DNA from: Spirochaetales bacterium
GTDB lineage: Bacteria > Spirochaetota > Spirochaetia > SZUA-6 > DRHE01
DNA length: 10,742 nucleotides
Assembly (NCBI GenBank): GCA_011049745.1
Contig: DRHE01000146.1
Location: 1 to 10,742 of the forward strand
Direction: 5' to 3'
The position numbers were made by a program, and so were the translations under genes. The notes beneath the pieces are model-generated. The model ran no database searches. It was not told where the DNA came from and saw nothing but the letters and a program-made list of their open reading frames with translations. Position 1 is the stretch's first letter. Each line of letters starts with the position of its first letter. Positions 1-5,794 of this stretch are shown here, piece after piece.

Positions 1-261
1 GCTGTGCCCCGTGCCTTCCGAGCCCAGGTAGTGGAGAATCAGGATCTGCTCGTAGAGCGAAAAACTTGAGGAAGAGAAAATCACCTCGGGGAAGCTAATC
101 GTACAAATAGTGTTGAAATAAGGCAGCTCCAGGTCGTTACCTGCTCTGACCGCGCCGCTTCTTTCGCAGAGTGCATCGGGATCCTGCCAGCGGTTTCTCA
201 AAGCATCCGCGGCCAGGTCATAGGTAATCTTATAGGGATTCTGTTTCGGCTGTTCGTTCAT
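1..261 (-). CDS. DUF3786 domain protein, N-terminal part (cut by window edge)
   Basis: An open frame of 87 codons begins with ATG at 261 and runs off the left edge without a stop, so the C-terminal part lies outside the window. The start follows an AGG/GGA-type ribosome site (GGCAGGA) at normal distance. The N-terminus (MNEQPKQNPYKITYDLAADA) is followed by an 'LCERSGA' segment, a 'LPYFNTICTISFPEV' segment and 'SLYEQILILHYL' with a GSEGTG turn. This order (helix, RxGA, short strands, then a helix 'sLreqiLLLHYL') matches my memory of DUF3786 proteins, found mainly in anaerobic Desulfobacterota, Chloroflexota and Nitrospirota. Family function is unknown to me. It is directly preceded by a short broken reading frame, with only three bases between that frame's stop and this ATG. 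No frame damage is seen in the visible part. Confidence 0.62.
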   Translation of the reverse strand, partial: MNEQPKQNPYKITYDLAADALRNRWQDPDALCERSGAVRAGNDLELPYFNTICTISFPEVIFSSSSFSLYEQILILHYLGSEGTGHS

Positions 262-264
262 GGT

Positions 265-378
265 CTATATCCTGCCTTCAGCCGCCGGGCGGTACTCAGA
301 GATATCCTCGGTTACACACTTACCTACAAGTCGACTATGAAAAGCATTCGGCCCAAGGATTACCGGTATTCACTCCAT
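265..378 (-). pseudogene. Short reading frame with in-frame TGA at codon 3, directly upstream of the DUF3786 gene
   Basis: A good ribosome site (AGGAGAG) stands five or six bases before an ATG at 378, but the third codon is TGA. The frame then stays open for 34 codons to TAG at 265-267 and reads like protein (…GPNAFHSRLVGKCVTEDI…). Three bases later the DUF3786 ATG begins. If the TGA were TGG the peptide would start MEWIPVILGPNAF and be 37 residues long. It may be a gene killed by a W-to-stop change, or a chance frame. An alternative start, GTG at 374 in another frame, gives only a 12-residue peptide. No family is recognised. Confidence 0.3.
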
Positions 379-487
379 TATCTCTCCTATAGATTGAAAA
401 AGAATAACCCGGGAAAGTGCGCTTAGTCTATAGCGTTTAAAAGGTAAAAAGAAACTGATACTGGAAAGTTCCTGATAAATTTAGTAA

Positions 488-514
488 TATAATAGTACCA
501 GCATTTTTGGGAGG
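488..514 (+). promoter_or_regulatory. Candidate -10 box and ribosome site for the zinc-ribbon reading frame
   Basis: TATAAT at 488-493 is a perfect -10 hexamer, but no good -35 hexamer lies 16-18 bases upstream. A GGGAGG ribosome site at 509-514 stands five bases before the GTG at 520. The stretch from 379 to 487 otherwise shows nothing I can name. Confidence 0.3.
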
Positions 515-519
515 ATGAT

Positions 520-633
520 GTGCCAACCTGTCCGGGTCAGGACCGTCGGTTTTGGACAGCGGATGATGTAACCGAGCTCAGCTGCCCTGCTTTCGGTTCA
601 TTATCACACCTACATCCTTTCGAAGATCAATAG
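520..633 (+). pseudogene. Truncated zinc-ribbon-like small protein gene
   Basis: GTG at 520 with GGGAGG five bases upstream starts a 37-residue reading frame ending with TAG at 631-633. The peptide opens VPTCPGQDRRFWTADDV and continues to a 'CPAFG' segment. From memory, small zinc-ribbon proteins start 'CPGQD.R(F/Y)W.P.D' followed by a CPxCG knuckle, then 'EFFKDD' and a second CPxCG. Here the second cysteine of the first knuckle reads Phe (CPAFG), and the frame then runs into sequence that reads as IS110 transposase in another frame. The gene is therefore probably a 5' remnant cut by insertion or rearrangement near 590-600. The start is well supported; the family assignment rests on motif memory. 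Confidence 0.5.
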
Positions 634-853
634 TAAATAGAACGGGATTGAAAAACGTATCGCCTCAAGATCCGATCGTAAGGCTCTCCCCGAGCTTTTC
701 GAGGACCCGATAGTGAGGAAGAGCATCGAAACCGATATCGAGGTGCTCGATATCCTCCACGAGGTGCTTCTGAAGATGGAGTGGATGATCCTGGAGCAGG
801 CGTGTTATCACGATCCGGTGGCTGTAGCACTGCATCAGCTTCTCGTCAGGTAA
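587..853 (+). mobile_element. IS110-family transposase fragment (degenerate)
   Basis: In the frame ending with TAA at 851-853 the translation reads HTYILSKINSK, a stop (TAG 638-640), then NGIEKRIASRSDRKALPELF, EDPIVRKSIETDIEVLD and a helical stretch ending EQACYHDPVAVALHQLLV. This pattern (LPE.F.DP.VRKSIE.D...LD, then 'A..HDP.A..L..L') is what I know from the central part of IS110-type DEDD transposases, just before the 'PGIG' helix-hairpin segment. Neither the N-terminal catalytic part nor the C-terminal transposase_20 part is present, there is an internal stop, and no start codon or ribosome site is seen. It is a dead fragment of about 85 codons. Element ends cannot be placed; IS110 elements usually lack terminal inverted repeats. 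Confidence 0.7.
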
Positions 854-930
854 ATATTTTTTTTCCCGTCTGACTGCTGCGGCGCCAGCTGGCGGGGCTG
901 CCGAGCTCTGCTTTCAGTTTTATCGGCGAG

Positions 931-1116
931 TTGGTGGATACCGGAGACGCGTCTGAAGAGAGCAAAAAAGCGGCAAGGGATTTCAAAACAATCCTCTCAG
1001 AATGCATGGAAAAGAACGACGACGGCAGTATGGACCTCAAAATCCATTTTCCGGACGACTCCTTTCGCGGCAACTTTGCAGAAGTGCTCGGAAAGATAGC
1101 CGCTAGAAAAAAATGA
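931..1116 (+). CDS. Small unrecognised protein or C-terminal fragment
   Basis: The frame is open from 874 to a TGA at 1114-1116. The first usual start is TTG at 931 (then GTG at 934), with no convincing ribosome site. The translation is hydrophilic, with a central 'SKKAARDFKTILSECMEK' helix and a C-terminal 'MDLKIHFPDDSFRGNFAEVL' segment ending in a lysine/arginine-rich tail. Codon use looks real (varied third positions, no repeats). The open frame continues upstream of the start as 'LAGLPSSAFSFIGEL', so this may be the 3' end of a longer gene that lost its 5' part to the transposase-associated rearrangement just upstream. No domain is recognised. The opposite-strand frame over the same bases looks like a shadow. 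Confidence 0.38.
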   Translation: MVDTGDASEESKKAARDFKTILSECMEKNDDGSMDLKIHFPDDSFRGNFAEVLGKIAARKK

Positions 1117-1158
1117 GAAGAGAATACTTAAAAAGCGTATTCAAGAGGCGAGTCTGAT

Positions 1159-1185
1159 AAAAAAAGGGGGTGTGTGTCCCCCCTT
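1159..1185 (-). terminator. Rho-independent terminator of the cytochrome gene
   Basis: On the minus strand the order is AAGGGGG(G), a short ACACACA-type loop, CCCCCTT and a run of seven T in all. It lies 35 bases past the cytochrome stop codon. Confidence 0.85.
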
Positions 1186-1219
1186 ATCGACAGTTCGAGT
1201 TTCAAGTAGTTTTGAATGT

Positions 1220-2023
1220 CTACTGGCTAAATCCTTTTTTGGTTGTATCGTCTGCTTGAATTTGTATCCAGGAGAGAATGCCGGCAGCCTGTTTGGCATT
1301 AAGATTTCCTGCAACTGCTCTGGTCATCTGTTCGTCGGCGCCATAAATTATTTTGTGAAATCCTTCGCTGTACTTGCCGTCATTGCGGAAATAGTCGATT
1401 AGTTTGACTTCCATTTGATTACCATCAGCGCCATGGCACAGTTGACAGCTCTTTGCGTAAAGATCCTTGCCCGAAGCGGGATCGGCGTTCTTAAACGTGT
1501 ATTTCACGGGTTTCTGTGATATGTCGATGGTTGCGATATCCCCTATCTTGGGGCCTTTGTTTAAGAATGCCGTCACATCATCTATTTGCTTGTAAGTAAG
1601 ACCCCCGGTTTGGGTTAAATTCGGCATTTTGTTGTTCTCTGTTGTCCAGCTTCTGCCATTAACATGCTCAACGTCTGCTGTTGCTATCCTGCCAAGGAGG
1701 TGGCTTAGATCGGTCCCCTTTGTCGGTTTGGGACGGGTATCCTTTTCCGGAAAACCTGATCTTCTGACATAGCCGCCGTTTGCGCCTTTTGCGTCCCATC
1801 CGTGGCAAGCTTTGCATCTCAGGAAGTCTTTATTGATAACACCGGGGGGAAGCTCATCCGTTCCGCCGGCTATTGACTTTGTCCAGTTGTTCCAGACTAG
1901 ACCGCCGTTGTACTCGTCCCCTTCATCGGATCCTGTTTTCTGACTAAGACATCCCGAAAGACCAAAAAGCACAGCTGTTATTAAAATACCTAACATTAAC
2001 CTATTCCTGATTGGCTTGCTCAT
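1220..2023 (-). CDS. Diheme c-type cytochrome, lipoprotein
   Basis: The 267-residue protein has a lipoprotein signal: basic start, hydrophobic 9-22, lipobox LSGC with the lipidated cysteine at 25. Two CXXCH heme-binding motifs follow, CKACH at 70-74 and CQLCH at 193-197, each in its own cytochrome c domain. Likely distal ligands are Met133 (in KMPNL) for the first heme and Met233 for the second. The first domain ends in a 'LTYKQIDDVTAFL' helix, the second in 'LNAKQAAGILSWI', both typical terminal helices of class I cytochromes. It should be membrane-anchored and periplasmic, carrying electrons; partner unknown. GGAGA six bases before ATG 2023 supports the start. Promoter and terminator flank it closely, so it is probably transcribed alone. 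No oxidase or reductase subunit is next to it. Confidence 0.93.
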   Translation of the reverse strand: MSKPIRNRLMLGILITAVLFGLSGCLSQKTGSDEGDEYNGGLVWNNWTKSIAGGTDELPPGVINKDFLRCKACHGWDAKGANGGYVRRSGFPEKDTRPKPTKGTDLSHLLGRIATADVEHVNGRSWTTENNKMPNLTQTGGLTYKQIDDVTAFLNKGPKIGDIATIDISQKPVKYTFKNADPASGKDLYAKSCQLCHGADGNQMEVKLIDYFRNDGKYSEGFHKIIYGADEQMTRAVAGNLNAKQAAGILSWIQIQADDTTKKGFSQ

Positions 2024-2053
2024 ATATTCTCCATTTATGCAAAAATTTATTTG

Positions 2054-2082
2054 ATGCTATATAAATAATTAATTTTTGTCAA
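2054..2082 (-). promoter_or_regulatory. Sigma-70-type promoter of the cytochrome gene
   Basis: On the minus strand a perfect TTGACA (2077-2082) is followed, after 17 bases, by TAGCAT (2054-2059, four of six matches to TATAAT). It lies about 30 bases upstream of the cytochrome ATG in strongly AT-rich DNA. Confidence 0.68.
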
Positions 2083-2161
2083 TACAGTAAACTAAAGTAT
2101 TTAAGTAAGATATTCTGAATAAGTATTGATCATGGGGAAGTCAGCAGGCCTAGAAAGAGGT

Positions 2162-2301
2162 TCAGCGATCGGTGAAGATGGTCCAGTCGATGTTACCCTC
2201 CATGATTCCGTCGAGAAACTGGTTGTTGGGCCTGCCTGGGAGTGTTGCTCCAAAATTCCAGAACAGCGGGGTCTCGATGTCGCCAGCTTGCGGCCGTCTG
2301 C
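2162..2301 (-). pseudogene. Orphan C-terminal coding fragment, family unknown
   Basis: Downstream of the PilZ stop, in a different minus-strand frame, the DNA reads GDIETPLFWNFGATLPGRPN, then NQFLDGIMEGNIDWTIFTDR and TGA at 2162-2164. The many Trp, Phe, Asn, Gly and Pro residues and the absence of stops make this look like true protein rather than chance. There is no start codon or ribosome site for it; the only ATG is ten codons before the end. It is best read as the 3' end of a lost gene, joined to the PilZ gene by a deletion. I do not recognise the family. The upstream limit is arbitrary, since the frame stays open into the PilZ gene. Confidence 0.38.
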
Positions 2302-2997
2302 CTAGATCTGCGCAATGTAGTCCTGAAGGGTGCGGTGGATGCAGCTGTAGATTTTGTCTTTGGTGCTGTCAGTCATGTCCGGGTCGAACATGAACACATA
2401 GTGGTTCTTTTGCTCCCGGTGGAATCCGGCCACGCGCCCAGCGACCATGCAGAGCTTACCCTGGAGCCGGAGCTGTATGTCGGTAAAATGGGTCCCTACC
2501 TTGGGCTGAAAGTCCTCTTTAAAGGTGCAGGCCATTCCTGCAGCACTGATATCCACAATATTGCCATCGCGGACCTTGTTGTCCACTTTCACGTTGAAGG
2601 TGGCCTGATTCGGGTCCTTGCATGTTGCCCGGACATGTTTTCTCCGCCCCCTGGCTTCGTTGGTTGCCAGGGTCTTCAAGATAATCTGCGTGCTCTCCAT
2701 CAGGCCCAGTTTCAGCCCGATAAAACCGCAGGGGACCGCCAGCTCCATAAGATACTTCTCGGCCAGAGCCCGGTCCTCGTTGTAAGAGAGGATACCGATC
2801 CGCACCTCCTTTGTATCGGGGCTGCTCATCAGATTTCTGACGTAGTCCTCCCATTCCGGCTCTTTCAATCCCTCATCGATGTTGATAAAGAGAATTGAGT
2901 CGGGAAACTTCTTGAGTATTCTGATTGCCTGGTTGTGGTCCATGAGCAGATAAAGCTCAAACTCGTGTCGTACCAGTGCATGGACCAACTGCTCCAT
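2302..2997 (-). CDS. PilZ domain protein with degenerate receiver-like N-terminal domain
   Basis: 231 residues from the first ATG. Residues 1-110 look like an alpha/beta receiver-like domain (strands at 'SILFINID' 34-41 and 'VRIGILSY' 65-72) without a clear phosphorylation signature. Residues 115-225 form a PilZ domain: RKHVR (R119, R123) is the RxxxR motif and DISAAG (149-154) the (D/N)xSxxG motif, the two that bind cyclic-di-GMP in PilZ proteins. It is probably a cytosolic cyclic-di-GMP effector or adaptor. The ATG at 2997 has no ribosome site. Codons before it are open to 3015 (FENNER), where a TAA in the same frame stops reading. Another ATG at 3031, overlapping the stop of the upstream aminotransferase remnant, reads MNDILI in a shifted frame. 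A one-base loss near 3014 would thus have cut off the true start. Domain call firm; start doubtful. Confidence 0.85.
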   Translation of the reverse strand: MEQLVHALVRHEFELYLLMDHNQAIRILKKFPDSILFINIDEGLKEPEWEDYVRNLMSSPDTKEVRIGILSYNEDRALAEKYLMELAVPCGFIGLKLGLMESTQIILKTLATNEARGRRKHVRATCKDPNQATFNVKVDNKVRDGNIVDISAAGMACTFKEDFQPKVGTHFTDIQLRLQGKLCMVAGRVAGFHREQKNHYVFMFDPDMTDSTKDKIYSCIHRTLQDYIAQI

Positions 2998-3030
2998 ACG
3001 TTCGTTGTTTTCAAATTAAGATGTCATTCA

Positions 3031-3760
3031 TTAAGGTTGGATTAAGTCATTATCCTTAATTACCCCCACTTCCCTTCTAACCATCCCCCCCAGCCTGACA
3101 ATAGCGCTTATGACCTGATCATTGAGCACCCCGGCGCTCACTCTGATAAAGTTGTTATATTTCCCCTGCCGGGAAAACAGGGGACCCGGAGCAAAAGCAA
3201 CCTCCTGTTCTAGGGCTGCGCCGAAAAGACTCAGGCTGTCGATATTTTGCGGCAGTTCCACCCAGAGCACACTCCAGGGCCTCTATACTCATACCCTCTT
3301 CACAGGTACATGGGATCTCCAGGATTTTCAATTGGAGTGTTTCCAGCATGTGAATAAAATTGAAGAAGATCGGGGTCTCAGTAGCTACGGTATCTCCGGG
3401 GTTGCAGATGGATAGCAAGGCTAAAAATACTGATTCCTGGCAGCCGTTGGTGATAATAATATCATCGCTGGAAAGCTGGGTGCCGTGAAAGATATAATGC
3501 TTGGATATCTATTCTCTTAAGGTAAAATCACCGGGAGAAATGATATAATTGAGACAGTCCTGGCAATTGTAGCGAATAGCATCGACAATACATTTCTGGA
3601 GTTTTTCAGCGGGCAGTAAATTGTAATCAACATGAGCGATAGCTAATTCGATACCAGGGGGAATCCGGCCCTGTTTCTGAAAAGCCCCGTAAATACGGCA
3701 CAGGCTAACCTCACAAGGATCTATTTCTTTCGGGTCTATAGAGCGTACCTCAATTTTAGG
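3031..3760 (-). pseudogene. MocR/PdxR-type fold-I aminotransferase, broken (stop plus internal deletion)
   Basis: Three pieces of one aminotransferase follow each other. 3760 to about 3512 reads PKIEVRSIDPKEIDP, …PPGIELAIAHVDYNLLP and …ISPGDFTLRE, then a TAG (3509-3511). The same frame continues as HYIFHGTQLSSDDIIITNGC and LLSICNPGDTVATETPIFFN to 'SIEALECAL' near 3275. There the frame changes to VLWVELPQNIDSLSLFGAAL and PGPLFSRQGKYNNFIRVSAG, ending at TAA 3031-3033. In intact relatives roughly 150-180 residues lie between 'EALE' and 'GG..LWVELP', including the SxSK lysine that binds pyridoxal phosphate; here they are absent. An in-frame TAA at 3761-3763 and no visible winged helix-turn-helix mean the regulator N-terminus is missing or unrecognisable too. 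It cannot be a working enzyme. Its stop overlaps the likely original PilZ start (TAATG), suggesting former translational coupling. Confidence 0.82.
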
Positions 3761-3835
3761 TTACAGTTGCACCCTGAACTGTATTGAACGAAAAAAAAGT
3801 CTAACACTGGAACTTACTGAATTTGGAATTCTTTA

Positions 3836-4120
3836 CTATCTTTGAACCATAATCAAGGAGAAACCAATGCAAAGAATGAAATTGGAGAAAGGGCGAATTA
3901 TTCTTTTTAGAAAGCGGATTAGTGTACTATCCTGTCTTGAAGGATCGGTGCCGTCAATTGGATCAACGGCAAATGTAAACTCTCTATTTTCATCGAATTC
4001 ACGTAGGGACTCTTCGGTAATTATATTTGCCTCCGGGAACCTGGAAGCTATTTCCTCACCCACTGAATAATACCCCAGGGAGAAAAACTGGTGGATAAGT
4101 GGTACAATAGGATTAAACAT
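3836..4120 (-). pseudogene. Inositol monophosphatase family fragment
   Basis: A 94-codon frame from ATG 4120. It contains 'EEIASRFPEANIITEES' (21-38) and 'FAVDPIDGTDPSRQ' (50-63); the latter holds the DPIDGT metal-binding motif of the inositol monophosphatase/fructose-1,6-bisphosphatase superfamily. Family members are about 250 residues. Here the usual VTEAD segment before the EE helix is missing (MFNPIVPLIHQFFSLGYYSV joins it directly), and after 'SRQ' the expected core and the C-terminal WD..(A/G) motif are absent; the tail reads as unrelated hydrophobic sequence. So N-terminal, and all C-terminal, parts have decayed or been deleted. No ribosome site precedes 4120. It is divergent from the nagA-type remnant, 40 bases apart, and ends 75 bases before the aminotransferase remnant. 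These may once have been a sugar-phosphate locus; that is inference. Confidence 0.7.
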
Positions 4121-4160
4121 CTTTAGATTAAATGATAAGGATATTCCTTAAAGGAGAAAA

Positions 4161-5130
4161 ATGGTTTTTGAAAACATCTGCCGCATTCCGGGCATTAGCG
4201 GGACTTTCGAGGTTCGATTCAAAAATGGCAGAATAGAGAACTTAATTCCCATTCGAAATAAAGATCATGATGCAGAAACTCTCATGTTAACTTCGGGATT
4301 ATTTGATATCCAGTTTAACGGCATGCTGGGCTATGATCTTTCGGCGGAAGGTCTAACTGTAGATCAGGTAATAGAAATCAATTCTGCTCTGGAGAGGCGG
4401 GGAATACTGCGCTGGTGCCCGACTATTTGCAGCCAGACATCAGAGATTGTGGAGCAGAATCTCAGTATTATCAGAGAGGCTATCGATGGGGGGTTGGCTG
4501 CTAATATTCACTGTATTCATCTGGAAGGACACTATATTTCCAGTGAAGAAGGCTATCGGGGCGTGCATCTTCCCAGGTTCATCCGGGATCCCGATCCTAA
4601 AGAATTCGACCGCTGGAGCCGATCTTTCCTCACATCTGATCAATGGCTGTGTCACATTGATTCACAGACAACATAATATCATCTGGTCACAGCTTTCTCT
4701 GGATCAGCTTTGGGCCAGTTTTATTGCTGACGGATATCATATTCCGCCTTATACCCTAAGGGCGGTAATAAAATCCAAAGGAATTGATAGGTCGATACTT
4801 ATATCAGACCTTTCCCATCTTTCCGGTCTGCCTGACGGTGAATATGAGTCGAATGAGATGACTGTTATTTTAAAAGATGGGGGGCTCTGGGTAAAGGAGA
4901 AAGGCACAAATCTGCTAAGCGGATCTGCTAAGACACTGGAACAGGACGTGGAGTACTTAGCTGTTCATGCAGGCTTCTCCATCGAAAATTCACTGCTCAT
5001 GGCTTCAATCAATCCAGCCCGTTATTTCGGTGTAGAAACGGAAATGGGTATCTATACGGGCAGAAAAGGACCCCTGGCGGTTTTCAGCTGGGCAAGAAAC
5101 CGGTTGACTGTAAAAGAGATCCTGCTATAG
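4161..5130 (+). pseudogene. nagA: N-acetylglucosamine-6-phosphate deacetylase-type amidohydrolase, broken by internal deletion and frameshift
   Basis: AAGGAG four bases before ATG 4161 marks the start. The first frame reads to about 4616: 'SGLFDIQFNGMLGYDLS' (45-61, the NagA 'D.Q.NG' segment), 'HCIHLEGHYIS' with Glu122 as metal-binding residue, then 'FIRDPDPKEFDRW'. From about 4620 the protein continues in the +1-shifted frame as 'AGADLSSHLINGC' (metal-binding His), 'IIWSQLSLDQLWASFIADGY', 'ILISDLSHLSGLPDGEY' (catalytic Asp) and 'AGFSIENSLLMASINPARYF', ending at TAG 5128-5130. In NagA about 50 residues separate these parts and include the GH(T/S)NA histidine that binds metal; that block is missing. 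The first frame ends at TAA 4674-4676, giving a dead 171-residue product. A complete relative would be about 370-380 residues. Very probably a pseudogene, unless a sequencing or assembly error removed the block. Confidence 0.87.
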
Positions 5131-5150
5131 TGTTTCCATGGGGAGAGACT

Positions 5151-5576
5151 ATGAATAGAAACAATAATAATAAAGCGGAAGTGCCCAGGGCTCTCAGGAT
5201 ATGGTTTGTTATCCACTTTGCAATTGACATGGCATTTGCCCTTCCGCTGATGGTTGCGCCGGGGCTGCTGCTTAGGGGGTTGGGCTGGCAGAGTATTGAT
5301 CCCTTTACCGCCCGCCTGGTTGCCGCGGCCTTGTTTGGAATCGGCATTGAGTCCCTGTTAGCGCGTAACTCCCGGCCGGAAGTTTTTAAAGGCATGTTAA
5401 ACCTGAAAATAATCTGGTCCTTAAGCGCTGTTGTGGGTATTGCAATTTCCATGGTGTCAGCCGGCGCAGAGCGGCCCCGCTTTTCCTGGCTGCTGCTGGG
5501 GACATTTATTGCTTTTAACTTTGTCTGGCTCTACTGGCGACGCAGGATAGGCAGAATTCTTTACAGAAACTGTTAG
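5151..5576 (+). CDS. Small four-helix integral membrane protein
   Basis: 141 residues from ATG 5151, chosen because GGGGAGAG stands directly before it at five-base spacing; an upstream in-frame GTG at 5130 overlaps the nagA stop and has no such site. Four hydrophobic segments are visible at about 15-37, 55-71, 86-104 and 111-129, with a polar Asn/Lys-rich N-terminus and a basic tail (WRRRIGRILYR). The 'W..IDPFTARLVAAALFGIGIES' stretch around 46-68 looks conserved in type. It resembles small DoxX/DUF4345-like membrane proteins in layout, but I cannot name a family. It lies 20 bases after the nagA remnant and probably shared its transcript. Its stop overlaps, tail to tail, the end of the minus-strand tail fragment of the lipoprotein gene. 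Reading frame intact, unlike the gene before it. Confidence 0.72.
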   Translation: MNRNNNNKAEVPRALRIWFVIHFAIDMAFALPLMVAPGLLLRGLGWQSIDPFTARLVAAALFGIGIESLLARNSRPEVFKGMLNLKIIWSLSAVVGIAISMVSAGAERPRFSWLLLGTFIAFNFVWLYWRRRIGRILYRNC

Positions 5577-5794
5577 TCCCTAAATTCTATCGCCTTTGTC
5601 TCAAATAATTGAGAACTACTGAGCTCTTCCGTATCACCCACTATGTAAAAGAAACATTCTGTATCGGGTTTTAGGCCCATCACTTCAATCACCCTCGCGC
5701 TATTCTTATGGCCGGTATAGGCGCTATCATAGGAGCCGTTATTGGTGTCAAACCAGAATAATTCAGCGTGCAGGGGCAGTCCTTTTACAGTTCT
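5573..5794 (-). pseudogene. Out-of-frame C-terminal tail (fibronectin-III-like) of the lipoprotein gene
   Basis: An open minus-strand frame of 73 codons overlaps the last bases of the lipoprotein gene and ends at TAA 5573-5575. It reads TVKGLPLHAELFWFDTNNGS, then SAYTGHKNSARVIEVMGLKP, DTECFFYIVGD and FETKAIEF. 'GLKPDT.C.FYIVGD' resembles the F-strand region of fibronectin type III domains. No start codon or ribosome site exists near its 5' end. The join '…EERIEEL' / 'TVKGLPLHAEL' would be natural, so a one-base frameshift near 5788-5795 probably split one protein of about 295 residues into two. Alternatives are programmed frameshifting or a leftover fragment. It overlaps the plus-strand membrane-protein stop by four bases. 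Confidence 0.5.

Noticed and set aside
883..894. Perfect 12-base palindrome CGCCAGCTGGCG
   Set aside because: Single copy in GC-rich DNA between two fragments; no neighbouring repeat or known operator context, so likely chance.
1122..1142. Inverted repeat GAATAC…GTATTC after the small plus-strand frame, as a terminator
   Set aside because: Stem of six AT-rich pairs and no T run following on the plus strand; too weak.
2242..2898. 218-codon plus-strand open frame opposite the PilZ gene
   Set aside because: The minus frame carries the RxxxR and DxSxxG PilZ motifs; the plus frame shows no domain and is a shadow.
4060..4115. TACAAT as -10 of a nagA promoter
   Set aside because: No acceptable -35 at 16-18 bases upstream; too weak to list.
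4205..4225. GGTTCGATTC resembling a tRNA T-arm
   Set aside because: It lies inside the nagA frame, with no acceptor or anticodon stems around it.
5597..5613. Small hairpin CTCAA…TTGAG as operon terminator
   Set aside because: Five-pair stem inside coding sequence without a T run.
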